A program made the position numbers and the translations under genes. The notes below the pieces were generated by a model, which did not search any database, was not told where the DNA came from, and saw only the letters and a program-made list of their open reading frames with translations. This document shows, piece after piece, positions 6,689 to 15,448 of a stretch of 20,163 nucleotides of DNA (its first letter is position 1; each line of letters opens with the position of its first letter). The DNA is from a virus: IMG/VR virus record IMGVR_UViG_3300026518_000498, positions 1 to 20,163 of that record. One strand, given 5' to 3'.

Positions 6689-7569
6689 AAACTTTGCCCA
6701 CTGGCCTGCAAACCCATCTCGATTCTGGCACCACCACACTGGCCTGGTGCTGGCTTCTGACCCGCAATGATGGTGCGGTGTTTGGGTTCACCGATCACGA
6801 TTTGGCGCTCACCTTTGATGGCACCACCTTCACCCCCGAAAGCGGTTTTGCTGCCTCTGAAATCCGCTCTGGTTCAGACCTCGCGGTTGACAGCCAGGAT
6901 GCGGTCGGGGTGCTGACCGCCACCACCATTACCGAGACCGATATTCTTGACGGCCGCTGGGATAATGCGGCCGTGGAAATCTGGCGCGTGAACTGGCAGG
7001 ACGTGTCGCAGCGCGTGATGATGCGCCGAGGTGCCATTGGGCAGGTTCGTCGCGGGCGGCTGCATTTTGTCGCCGAGATGCGCTCGCTGGCGCATGTTCT
7101 CGGCCAAACCGTCGGGCGGACGTTTCAGGCGAGTTGCGATGCGGCTTTGGGGGATGTCCGCTGTGGTGTTAATCTCGCGGATCCGGCGTTTAAAGACAGC
7201 GGCACAGTGGCAACCGCTGTCGGCGATCGCGCCTTCACAACCTCGGATCTGACTTCATTCGCTGATGGCTGGTTTGAGTTCGGAGTGGTGACCTGGACCA
7301 GCGGTGGCAATGCCGGGCGTTCCGCGGAGGTACTGACACATGCGCTTGCAGGGGCAATCGCGACGGTCAGCCTTTTGGAGCAACCGGTGCGTCCCATTCT
7401 CGTAACAGATGCGTTCTCCATTACGGCGGGATGCGACAAAACCTTCGCGAACTGCAAAGCCAAGTTTATCAATGCAGTCAATTTCCGTGGATTTCCGCAT
7501 ATTCCCGGGCAAGATACCATCATCCGCTACGCAGCAAAGGGCGGTGCCAATGCGGGGGCCGTTTTATGA
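6685..7569 (+). CDS. DUF2163 / BR0599-type tail hub protein (GTA g13-like)
   Basis: The 294 residues have an N-terminal DUF2163 domain (WCWLLTRNDGAVFGFTDHD, then a LAVDSQDAVGVL segment) and a C-terminal BR0599-type domain (GCDKTFANCKAKFINAVNFR followed by GFPHIPGQD). Family members form the baseplate hub below the distal tail ring. Four cysteines are placed as pairs at about 151/160 and 250/257. Lambda tail-tip protein L holds a 4Fe-4S cluster in its C-terminal domain, so a metal or Fe-S site is plausible here, but that is inference. It overlaps both neighbours by four bases (ATGA), showing tight translational coupling. Confidence 0.9.
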   Translation: MKTLPTGLQTHLDSGTTTLAWCWLLTRNDGAVFGFTDHDLALTFDGTTFTPESGFAASEIRSGSDLAVDSQDAVGVLTATTITETDILDGRWDNAAVEIWRVNWQDVSQRVMMRRGAIGQVRRGRLHFVAEMRSLAHVLGQTVGRTFQASCDAALGDVRCGVNLADPAFKDSGTVATAVGDRAFTTSDLTSFADGWFEFGVVTWTSGGNAGRSAEVLTHALAGAIATVSLLEQPVRPILVTDAFSITAGCDKTFANCKAKFINAVNFRGFPHIPGQDTIIRYAAKGGANAGAVL

Positions 7570-8000
7570 CATCCCTCGTCATCAAAGCCGCCCGCCGCTG
7601 GATCGGTACGCCATACCACGACCAAGCCTCAGTCCGCGGAGCGGGCTGTGATTGCCTTGGTCTCATTCGCGGCGTCTGGCGCGAGGTGGTCGGCCCTGAG
7701 CCGATGCCCGTGCCTCCCTATTCCCGCGACTGGGGCGAAACTGGTCCCGTCGAGGTGTTGGCCGAAGCTGCGCGGGCGGCGATGATTGTACTGCCGATTG
7801 AAGACGCCCGCACTGGCGATGTAATCCTGTTTCGTATGCGCGCGGGGGCGATAGCCAAGCACTGCGGCATTCTTTCTGATGCGCACCATTTTATCCACGC
7901 CTATGAACGTACCGGTGTGATCGAGGAAATCCTCACCCCGGCGTGGCAGCGGCGTATTGCCTTTGCCTTCCGCTTTCCCACCACCAACCGAAAGCCCTGA
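7566..8000 (+). CDS. NlpC/P60 family tail-tip peptidase (GTA g14-like)
   Basis: The 144 residues form one NlpC/P60 domain. The catalytic cysteine is C30 in GAGCDCLGLIRGVW, the first catalytic histidine is H99 in AKHCGIL, and H111 in HFIHAYE is the likely third residue. No signal peptide is present. Enzymes of this family cut peptide bonds of peptidoglycan stems. In the gene transfer agent the equivalent sits at the tail tip and opens the wall of the target cell. The ATG at 7566 gives a four-base overlap with the hub gene; longer in-frame starts lie inside the hub gene. Length and gene order match the GTA tail cassette exactly. Confidence 0.92.
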   Translation: MTSLVIKAARRWIGTPYHDQASVRGAGCDCLGLIRGVWREVVGPEPMPVPPYSRDWGETGPVEVLAEAARAAMIVLPIEDARTGDVILFRMRAGAIAKHCGILSDAHHFIHAYERTGVIEEILTPAWQRRIAFAFRFPTTNRKP

Positions 8001-8003
8001 TTC

Positions 8004-11000
8004 ATGGCCTCAATCCTACTGGCTTCTGCTGGCTCCGCCCTTGGCGGGGCCATTGGCGGGAGCGTGCTTGGCGTGTCTGCTGCTGCCATTGGCGGTGCGG
8101 TCGGGCAGATCGCGGGCTCCATGGTGGATTCTTGGATCGTGTCGTCGCTGGCTCCTGCCCAGCGGATCGAGGGCCAGCGGCTCCAGAACCTCACTGTCAC
8201 CACATCAACCGAAGGGGCCATCATTCCCCGCGTTTATGGCCGGATGCGGCTCGGCGGCAATATCATATGGGCGACGGATTTCACCGAGACCGTCAATACC
8301 ACCAGCCAGGGAGGTAAAGGCGGCGGCCCGAAGGTCACGACGACATCATACCTCTATACCGCTTCATTCGCGGTCGCGCTGGCCGAGGGTTCGATCTCCG
8401 GCATTGGCCGCGTTTGGGCCGATGGCAAGCCGCTCGATCTGACCAATGTGACCTGGCGAATTCACAAGGGCGACGAGGCGCAGATCCCGGACCCGTTCAT
8501 TATCGCCAAAATGGGCGCGGACAATGCGCCCGCCTATCGCGGCACCGCATATGTGATGTTCGAGGAATTGCCGCTGGAGGTTTTCGGCAATCGCATCCCG
8601 CAGTTGTCCTTCGAGGTGTTCCGACCTGTTGATGCGCCGGACACAGCTGAAGGGTTGATCAAGGCCGTGACCATGATCCCCGCCACCGGCGAGTTTCAAT
8701 ATGGCACGACACCGGTCTCGCGCGGAACTGGCGGCAATAGCGCCTCCGAGAATGTGCATACGACCAACGGCGTGCCCGACATTATCGCATCGCTCGATCA
8801 ACTGCAGGCGGCCGCCCCGCATATTGAAAGTGTCAGCCTTGTGGTTAGCTGGTTTGGCCTTGATCTGCGTGCGGGCAATTGCACCATCATGCCCGGCATC
8901 GAGAACACAACCAAGCAGACAACGCCTGTTTCTTGGGCCGTCAATGGGTTGAACCGAGCTTCGGCCCACCAGATCAGTTCGGACACCAATGGCAAACTCG
9001 CCTATGGCGGCACACCCTCGGATACGACCATCGTCGAGGCAATCAAAGAGATCAAAGCGCGGGGCCTGCGGGTCACATTCTATCCCTTCCTGCTGATGGA
9101 CATTCCGGCTGGAAATGCGCTGCCCAACCCGTATTCCGATAATGCCGCCACACCAAGCCAAGATAAATACCCCTGGCGCGGCCGTATTACCTGCTCGCCA
9201 GCGGCAGGGTTTGTTGGCACGGTCGACAAGACCACCGCCGCCACCACGCAGGTTTCGGCTTTTTTCGGAACAGCGGGACCGTCCGACTTCTCTGTGGTCG
9301 GCGAAACGGTCTCATGGATCGGTGGCGCGGATTGGGGCTATCGCCGCTTTATCCTGCATTATGCCCATCTCTGCGCGGCGGCCGGCGGGGTCGATGCCTT
9401 CCTTCTTGGCTCGGAACTGAAGGGGCTAACAACGGTTCGAGATGGGGCGACTGGCTATCCGGCCGTTGCGGCGCTCAAAACCCTCGCCACCGATGTCGCC
9501 AACCTCGTAACCGTCTCGACCGGCACGGCCGATCTGCAGGTCGATTTCTCAAGCCTGCACCTCGTGACCTATCCCGGCGACGATCCAAACGGGGTCATAA
9601 GCAGTCCGGCACCTCAATGGGAATGCTGGACCTCGCCGCTGCCGACCGTGACGACGGGCAGTATCGACACGGGCCCCGTTTCAGGGCGTCTGCTTTATCA
9701 CGCGATTGATGTGACGGCCGTAGGCATCTCGGTCGCCGATATTGATGCAGGCAACGCCACGCTCAACGTTTCCGCCGACCAAAGCTGGCAATGGGGTGGT
9801 GCGCGCCTGCGCATTCGTGCTTACGGCCTGCCGGATGCCGGTGGCGCGCCGGACACAAATTTTCCGCATCCTTTTGCACCCCTCATTCTGGATGTGCAAT
9901 CAGACACCAGTGTTGCCATCCCAAGCAATACGACATCGGGCACCGGTACTCTCCCCGCTGGCACCCGCTGGATCCAGTTTCAGATCATCATCACCGACGG
10001 CATTCTGGCCTCGAATTTCTCGTTTCAGCTGACAACATCCAACGCCATGGTGACCTCGGGGCGGGCCAGTTACGCCGCTGATTGGTCGGAGTATTTCGGG
10101 CACCACCCGCAGGATGGCTCGGGCGATGTGTTTTTCCACCTCGATCCATTGTGGGCCTCAAACGACATCCATTTCATCGGCATCGACAATTACCTGCCGC
10201 TGTCTGATTGGCGCGATGGCTCTGATCATCTCGACGCGCAGGCGGGTTGGCCTGGCATTCATGATATTGGGTATTTGCAAGCGGGCATCGAAGGCGGCGA
10301 GCAGTTTGACTGGTTTTATGCCAGCGATGCCGACCGCACAGCACAAGTGCGCACGCCAATTGTGGATAGCGGTGGCGGCAGCCTTTTACCGGCAACCATT
10401 GCGCGCTCGTTTTTGGAAACCTCCGGCGCAACCATCACCAACACGGCTTTTGGCGGCACGGGCACACGCAATAACCCCGCGGCCTTTTCTGCGGTGGTGC
10501 CACTGCCAGCGGTGCCGAGCGACGGCGTGCTGTTTGAACGCGGCGGCAGTTCTTATGGCATGCTGCTCTGCGTGCGCGCAGGCGGCACCGTGTTTCGTTA
10601 TCGCGCAGGCATGGGCAACGTTACGGCTCCAAACGGAGATGCGGCGTTTCTCGATATCCCCGTTTCTTCGCTGCCGTTTGACGGTCAAATGCACGAGCTG
10701 ATCTGGGATGTTACGCTGAACCCCAGCCTGATCCGCCTCTGGGTCGACGGTGCTCTGATCGGAAGCGCCAGCACAACGGACGGAACCATGTCGGCTTGGG
10801 CCTATAGCGGCAGCGGGTGTTATGGCGCGAGCGGTGCCGGCATCACCAATATCACCGGTGAGCCGACTACTGGCTGGCCTGTCGCCTGCCCGAACCCTCT
10901 CAATATGTACGACGTGGCCATCGTGCCGCCTGCAGGTATCGGCAAGGATTGGGTGTTTCGCCCGAAAGATATCCGCTCATGGTGGTTAAGCCCGCATTAT

Positions 11001-13052
11001 GATCGCCCGGGTGGCGTGGAAAGTGCGGCACCGACGGCATGGACCCCACAAAGCAAGCCGATCCGCTTCACCGAGCTTGGGTGCCCCGCCGTCGATCGCG
11101 GCCCGAACCAGCCGAATGTGTTTTATGATCCGAAGTCATCCGAGAGCGCGGTGCCGTACTTTTCCCGCGGTTGGCAGGATGAGGCGATCCAACGCCAGTA
11201 CCTGCGCGCCATGCTCGGCTATTGGGGCGACAGTACAAAGAACCCGGCCAGCACGGGCTATTCCGGCACAATGATCGACATGAGCAATGCCGCCATCTGG
11301 ACCTGGGATGCGCGGCCCTATCCTGATTTTCCTGCACGGGCAGACGTTTGGGCTGATGCACCGAACTGGCGGTTGGGCCATTGGCTGAACGGAAGATTGG
11401 GCGCTGTAGGGCTGGCGGCGCTGGTGAGGGAGTTGTGTGTGCGGGCAGGTCTTTCGGCCACGCTGATCGACACAAGCGACCTTTCGGACATTGTCGCAGG
11501 CTACGTCATCACAGCGATGGAAAGCCCGCGCGCCTCGATCTCGACTCTGGCGCGGCATTTTGGCTTTGATGCTGTGGAAAGCGGTGGCGTGATCCGGTTT
11601 GTGACCCGAGGGCAGGCAGCGGTGGCGACAATTTCCCCTGACAATATGGTGGCAGCATCCGGTGACGTGATGGAACTGACCCGAGGCCAAGAAACCGAAC
11701 TTCCCCAAGCCCTCAAATGGCAGATGGTGCGCGCGGATGCAGAATATGACCCGGCCACGGTTGAAGCGCGGCGCGTGACGGTATCCGCCAGCCGCATCGC
11801 CTCGGAAAGTTTCCCGCTGGCGGTGCCAATGGAGGAAGCCGACCGGCGGGTGCGCCGCGCCCTGATGGAGGCGTGGGTTGGGCGCGAGACGCTATCCGCC
11901 AGCATGCCGCCCTCACAACTGGCGCTCGATCCCGGCGATGTGGTCAGCCTCGCCAATGATGGGCGGATGGTCGATTATCGGGTCACCAAGATCAATGATG
12001 CTTTGGCGCGCTCGATCGAGGCGATCCGCACCGACGCCGCTCTTTATGATCTGCCACCGGGGCAATACCGGGCAGCAAAATTACCGACGGCGACCGTTTA
12101 CGGCCCGCCGAATGTGGCGCTGATGGACCTCCCGCAGTTGCAGGACGCGGTGCTGGCGCATCGGCCTTACGCGGCCGTTTATGCAAACCCGTGGTACGGC
12201 ACCGCTGCCGTCTGGCGCAGCGCCAGCACGTCGGGATTCACCCTGCTTGATACGATCCCGCAGGCCGCCCACATGGGGGTGCTGGCGGCTGGCCTCCCCG
12301 CTGGCCCGATATCCCGCTTTGATCTTGCTAACGTGTTGCTGGTTGATTTGTCCTCCGGCACGCTGACTTCTGTCACCGATTTGGAGCTGTTTGCTGGTGC
12401 CAATACGCTGGCAATCGAAAGCGCGCCCGGCGTTTGGGAGATCGTGCAGTTTGGCAACGCAATGCTGGTTGGAACCGGGCGTTACAGCCTGACACGTCTG
12501 CTGCGCGGGCAGCGCGGGACCGAGGATGCGATTGGCGCACCGACATTAACTGGGGCAAAGATCGTGCTGCTGGATACGGCATTGCAGCCGCTCTCTATGT
12601 CTCTCGGCGATCTCGACATTGCGTGGAACATGCGCATCGGCCCAGCCAATGCCGCACCGTCCGATGCCATCATGCAGGCGCAGAGCTTCACGCCGAACGG
12701 TCGGGGGTTGAGGCCGTTTGCACCGGCGCAGGCGCGGATGCGTAAACTGGCAAATGGTGATCTGACGCTGCGCTGGCTGCGGCGCGATCGGGATCTGGCA
12801 GCGGATTCTTGGGTGCTGACCGATGTGCCGATGTCGGAGGCGACCGAGGTCTATGATCTGGAAATCCTGAATGGGGCGACCGTTGCGCGCGCCGTTGCCG
12901 GCCTGACAACGCCCACCTTCACCTACACCGCGGCCATGCAGATCGCCGATTTTGGAGGCCCCGTGACCACGTTTTCGATCCGCCTTTATCAGATTGGTGC
13001 GCTCGGCCGCGGCGTGCCGCTTGTCGAAACCCTCACCCCCAAGGAAAGCTAA
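8004..13052 (+). CDS. Megatron / host-specificity tail fibre protein with GTA TIM-barrel domain (g15-like), enlarged
   Basis: This is the largest gene, 1682 residues, against roughly 1300 for usual relatives. Residues 1-50 are glycine/alanine-rich and hydrophobic (GSALGGAIGGSVLGVSAAAI), typical of the tail-tip insertion segment. A hub-like domain follows with PRVYGRMRLGGNIIWATDF. The GTA TIM-barrel-like domain spans about 310-1125 and includes YAADWSEYFGHHPQDGSGDV at 690 and KPIRFTELGCPAVDRGPNQP near 1018. It is split by two extra beta-rich segments: residues about 500-688, and about 788-980, the latter resembling a LamG/concanavalin fold (HELIWDVTLNPSLIRLWVDG). Beyond the barrel come a phage tail-3-like domain (about 1170-1340) and C-terminal beta domains. 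In relatives this protein contacts and penetrates the recipient envelope. The next gene overlaps it by one base (TAATG). Confidence 0.9.
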   Translation: MASILLASAGSALGGAIGGSVLGVSAAAIGGAVGQIAGSMVDSWIVSSLAPAQRIEGQRLQNLTVTTSTEGAIIPRVYGRMRLGGNIIWATDFTETVNTTSQGGKGGGPKVTTTSYLYTASFAVALAEGSISGIGRVWADGKPLDLTNVTWRIHKGDEAQIPDPFIIAKMGADNAPAYRGTAYVMFEELPLEVFGNRIPQLSFEVFRPVDAPDTAEGLIKAVTMIPATGEFQYGTTPVSRGTGGNSASENVHTTNGVPDIIASLDQLQAAAPHIESVSLVVSWFGLDLRAGNCTIMPGIENTTKQTTPVSWAVNGLNRASAHQISSDTNGKLAYGGTPSDTTIVEAIKEIKARGLRVTFYPFLLMDIPAGNALPNPYSDNAATPSQDKYPWRGRITCSPAAGFVGTVDKTTAATTQVSAFFGTAGPSDFSVVGETVSWIGGADWGYRRFILHYAHLCAAAGGVDAFLLGSELKGLTTVRDGATGYPAVAALKTLATDVANLVTVSTGTADLQVDFSSLHLVTYPGDDPNGVISSPAPQWECWTSPLPTVTTGSIDTGPVSGRLLYHAIDVTAVGISVADIDAGNATLNVSADQSWQWGGARLRIRAYGLPDAGGAPDTNFPHPFAPLILDVQSDTSVAIPSNTTSGTGTLPAGTRWIQFQIIITDGILASNFSFQLTTSNAMVTSGRASYAADWSEYFGHHPQDGSGDVFFHLDPLWASNDIHFIGIDNYLPLSDWRDGSDHLDAQAGWPGIHDIGYLQAGIEGGEQFDWFYASDADRTAQVRTPIVDSGGGSLLPATIARSFLETSGATITNTAFGGTGTRNNPAAFSAVVPLPAVPSDGVLFERGGSSYGMLLCVRAGGTVFRYRAGMGNVTAPNGDAAFLDIPVSSLPFDGQMHELIWDVTLNPSLIRLWVDGALIGSASTTDGTMSAWAYSGSGCYGASGAGITNITGEPTTGWPVACPNPLNMYDVAIVPPAGIGKDWVFRPKDIRSWWLSPHYDRPGGVESAAPTAWTPQSKPIRFTELGCPAVDRGPNQPNVFYDPKSSESAVPYFSRGWQDEAIQRQYLRAMLGYWGDSTKNPASTGYSGTMIDMSNAAIWTWDARPYPDFPARADVWADAPNWRLGHWLNGRLGAVGLAALVRELCVRAGLSATLIDTSDLSDIVAGYVITAMESPRASISTLARHFGFDAVESGGVIRFVTRGQAAVATISPDNMVAASGDVMELTRGQETELPQALKWQMVRADAEYDPATVEARRVTVSASRIASESFPLAVPMEEADRRVRRALMEAWVGRETLSASMPPSQLALDPGDVVSLANDGRMVDYRVTKINDALARSIEAIRTDAALYDLPPGQYRAAKLPTATVYGPPNVALMDLPQLQDAVLAHRPYAAVYANPWYGTAAVWRSASTSGFTLLDTIPQAAHMGVLAAGLPAGPISRFDLANVLLVDLSSGTLTSVTDLELFAGANTLAIESAPGVWEIVQFGNAMLVGTGRYSLTRLLRGQRGTEDAIGAPTLTGAKIVLLDTALQPLSMSLGDLDIAWNMRIGPANAAPSDAIMQAQSFTPNGRGLRPFAPAQARMRKLANGDLTLRWLRRDRDLAADSWVLTDVPMSEATEVYDLEILNGATVARAVAGLTTPTFTYTAAMQIADFGGPVTTFSIRLYQIGALGRGVPLVETLTPKES

Positions 13053-14419
13053 TGACAACTCCCAACCTTGCCCTGCCGTACCTGGCAGCAGCCCAAGCCC
13101 AGAAGCATGTCACCGTCAATGAAGCCCTCGATCACCTCGATGGGGTGGTGCAGTTGTCGGTGATCTCGTCCAGCTTGACCGCGCCGCCCCCAAGTCCTGT
13201 CGAGGGTGAGCGCTATATTGTCGCCGCCAGTGCAACCGGCGCGTGGGCCAGTTGGGATGGATCAGTTGCGCATTATTCCGGTGGAGCATGGTTGCGGCTG
13301 ATCCCGCAAACCGGATGGATTGCCTGGGATCAGGCTGTTGGCGGGATTAAGACATACGATGCCACGACTGGGTGGTCAGCGCTGACCATTAATAAGGGCC
13401 CCGTCACCTACAACCCCTTTCAAAATCGCGTTGAAATCCCTCTGGCGAGCGTCTTCCCGACCGTGAAAAGCACACCGGGTGCCGCGGGCACTATCACGGA
13501 CGATCCAGTTAATGGCCTAACCCTTGCCTCGACTTCCGGCACCGAGATCGCACGGTATATTCGAACAAAAGCACTGTCTGCGAGTTGGGATGTCGTTGAG
13601 TTTGCGACCGAAACAGATCACGCGGCCACGACATGGCGCTCAAACGGATTTGTTGTGATGGGGGCGGCTGGTACGTTTGCGACCATCGCCGTTGGCAGCA
13701 ATGGTACTGGCGCAAGCGTTATCAGGATGCTGAAATGGGATGCGACCGGTCATTATTTGGCAGGGCTGGCCCCGGATGTTGTCTGGGAAGGCTGGTCGGC
13801 GTTCTTTCGCCTGATCCACCGTGGAACCAAAATCCTCGTTTATCATTCCTACGATGGACAGGCCTGGGCCTATACAGGGACGATTGATGAGACCTTAGAC
13901 TTGGGTGGTCCGGCGCTTTTTATTGGGCCCTCGGTCAATAAAACCAACACCACATATGTCACCTATTATGCCGATGCCGACATTGTGCCGCAATTTGCGG
14001 GCTTTGTGGGGGCAGGCGGCGGCAATGCTCCCGTTTTGGCGGACACAATCCTCGCCAAAGCTCCGAGCGGGGCTGCCATTGGCGCGCATGTGGTTGAGGA
14101 GTTGATCTCCGGCCTGACAGGCGCATCCGCGACCTCAGCCATTGCCATTCCTGATCGGGCCATCGTGCTGGCAGTTTCAGCCCGCACCGTTACCGCGATC
14201 TCCGGGGCCGCGTCCTACGATTGCGGCATTGTGGGGACGCCCAACAAGTTCGGAGGCGCGCTCGGCATTGTCGCTGGCAGCACCAACGTCGGGGTTATTG
14301 GCCCGCAGGCGTTTTATGCGCCAACGCCGATTGTGCTGACCGCCAATGGTGGCAATTTCATCGGCGGTGAGGTGCGCATCTCGATCCAGTATCTACTGCC
14401 AAGCGCTCCGCAATCATGA
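13052..14419 (+). CDS. DUF2793 domain phage protein with lectin-like middle domain
   Basis: The 455 residues start with the DUF2793 signature: TPNLALPYLAAAQAQKHVTV, then NEALDHLDGVVQL, GERYIVAASATGAWASWDG and a tryptophan-rich segment to about residue 110. Residues about 117-313 are beta-rich and include FFRLIHRGTKILVYHSYDGQ followed by AWAYTGTIDE, which recalls DUF1349/concanavalin-type sugar-binding domains. The last 115 residues (IPDRAIVLAVSARTVTAISG to the end) form the usual C-terminal DUF2793 beta domain. The gene follows the megatron in many alphaproteobacterial prophages and is thought to be a tail-tip or receptor-related protein; the role is not proven. It is somewhat longer than common relatives because of the middle domain. 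Confidence 0.82.
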   Translation: MTTPNLALPYLAAAQAQKHVTVNEALDHLDGVVQLSVISSSLTAPPPSPVEGERYIVAASATGAWASWDGSVAHYSGGAWLRLIPQTGWIAWDQAVGGIKTYDATTGWSALTINKGPVTYNPFQNRVEIPLASVFPTVKSTPGAAGTITDDPVNGLTLASTSGTEIARYIRTKALSASWDVVEFATETDHAATTWRSNGFVVMGAAGTFATIAVGSNGTGASVIRMLKWDATGHYLAGLAPDVVWEGWSAFFRLIHRGTKILVYHSYDGQAWAYTGTIDETLDLGGPALFIGPSVNKTNTTYVTYYADADIVPQFAGFVGAGGGNAPVLADTILAKAPSGAAIGAHVVEELISGLTGASATSAIAIPDRAIVLAVSARTVTAISGAASYDCGIVGTPNKFGGALGIVAGSTNVGVIGPQAFYAPTPIVLTANGGNFIGGEVRISIQYLLPSAPQS

Positions 14420-14432
14420 TGAGGACTAGACG

Positions 14433-14777
14433 ATGAAAGACCCGTCCAAAATGGACCTGATCCAATGGCTGGCATCGGACGCCGGTCGTGCGGCCATCGC
14501 TGGAGCCGCCGGAGGGTTGGTTCGCTGGGTGACCTTGCGCGACGACTGGCGCGAGGGGCTGACAGGTCTGCTCGTTGGCAGCCTCTGTGCAATTTACCTC
14601 GGCCCACTTGCCGAACCACTGCTCGATCCGGTGATTGGCAAGATTGCTCCCGGTGACGGTGCTGCGGGCTTTGCGAGCTTCGTGATTGGTCTCGGCGGCA
14701 TCAGTATCGCGGGGTTCATTCTCGATATCATCAAGGCGCGGCGTTCCAAAGTTCTGGGAGGCCGAGATGAGAAATGA
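14433..14777 (+). CDS. Putative holin-like membrane protein
   Basis: The 114 residues hold about three hydrophobic segments: RAAIAGAAGGLVRWV, GLLVGSLCAIYLGPLAEPLL, and FASFVIGLGGISIAGFILDI. A charged C-terminus (KARRSKVLGGRDEK) follows. Size, topology and position directly before a cytosolic GH24 endolysin with no export signal make it the natural holin candidate. The endolysin needs a hole-forming partner, and no other gene of this size fits. I recognise similar short proteins in Rhodobacteraceae prophages, usually unnamed, so the function is inferred from context. A GAGGA ribosome-binding site lies about eight bases before the ATG. Confidence 0.6.
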   Translation: MKDPSKMDLIQWLASDAGRAAIAGAAGGLVRWVTLRDDWREGLTGLLVGSLCAIYLGPLAEPLLDPVIGKIAPGDGAAGFASFVIGLGGISIAGFILDIIKARRSKVLGGRDEK

Positions 14778-14868
14778 CCTGAAACATGCCGCCAAACGCG
14801 AAGCCCGGGTCTGGGCCGTGGCGGTCGTGGTTCTAGGCGTCTGGATGGCAGCCGTCTGGATCGCCTGA
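14767..14868 (+). CDS. 33-aa single-pass membrane peptide in lysis cassette
   Basis: A small open frame starts inside the end of the holin-like gene (11-base overlap) and ends 13 bases before the endolysin start. The peptide has a basic N-terminus (MRNDLKHAAKREAR) and one hydrophobic helix (VWAVAVVVLGVWMAAVWIA) reaching the C-terminus. A GGGAGGCCGAG stretch precedes the ATG as a good ribosome-binding site. It could be a second holin, an antiholin or a regulator of lysis timing. I do not recognise a family, but tight spacing on both sides and the clear topology argue that it is real. Confidence 0.6.
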   Translation: MRNDLKHAAKREARVWAVAVVVLGVWMAAVWIA

Positions 14869-14881
14869 CAAAATAGGGAAA

Positions 14882-15448
14882 ATGATCATGAAAATCTCGA
14901 AACGGGGTCTCCTTGAGATCGCCGAGCACGAAGGTATTGTGCCGGGGCCTTATCTCGACAGCCGCGGCATCTGGACCTGGGGGATTGGTCACACGGCAGC
15001 GGCTGGCGCTCCCGATCCCGAAAAGATGGCCCGCGGTATGCCGGATGATGTGGATGCCGCGATAATTGGCGCGCTGAAACAGTTTAGCCGTGATCTTGGC
15101 ACTTATGAACGCCGCGTCAATCGCGCAATCAAGGTGCCGCTTAAACAGCATCAGTTTGACGCGCTGGTCAGCTTTGATTTCAACACCGGCGGGATATTCA
15201 AGGCGCGCCTCACGCAGAGGATCAATGCGAGCGATCCGGGCGCGGCCGACAGCTTCATGGGCTGGCTGAGACCGCCGGAAATCCGGGGGCGGCGCAGCGA
15301 TGAAATGCGCCTGTTCCAGACCGGTGATTACAAGGCCAATGGTGATGTAATCAAGGTTTGGCGGGTGGATGGGAATGGCCACCTGCGAGGGCTCGATCGT
15401 GTGATGTATGGCGACGACCTGTTGGCGGTGATGGGGCAGCGCGCATGA
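14882..15448 (+). CDS. GH24 phage endolysin (T4-type lysozyme)
   Basis: This 188-residue muramidase cuts the beta-1,4 link between N-acetylmuramic acid and N-acetylglucosamine. The catalytic triad is visible with the same spacing as T4 lysozyme: E17 in AEHEGIV, D26 in PYLDSRG and T32 in WTWGIGHT. The conserved second half includes PLKQHQFDALVSFDFNTGG and the SDEMRLFQTGDY segment. There is no signal peptide or signal-arrest-release helix at the N-terminus, so it should wait in the cytoplasm for a holin. An AGGGA ribosome-binding site precedes the ATG at 14882; the ATG at 14888 is an alternative. The stop overlaps the i-spanin start (ATGA). Confidence 0.93.
   Translation: MIMKISKRGLLEIAEHEGIVPGPYLDSRGIWTWGIGHTAAAGAPDPEKMARGMPDDVDAAIIGALKQFSRDLGTYERRVNRAIKVPLKQHQFDALVSFDFNTGGIFKARLTQRINASDPGAADSFMGWLRPPEIRGRRSDEMRLFQTGDYKANGDVIKVWRVDGNGHLRGLDRVMYGDDLLAVMGQRA

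Noticed and set aside
8364-9161. 265-codon minus-strand frame inside the megatron gene
   Set aside because: High GC produces long antisense frames; the sense strand encodes a conserved TIM-barrel tail protein.
14594-15382. 262-codon minus-strand frame opposite holin, small peptide and endolysin
   Set aside because: It is antisense to three coherent lysis genes with catalytic or membrane signatures, and its product is rich in Arg/Pro/His without recognisable motifs.
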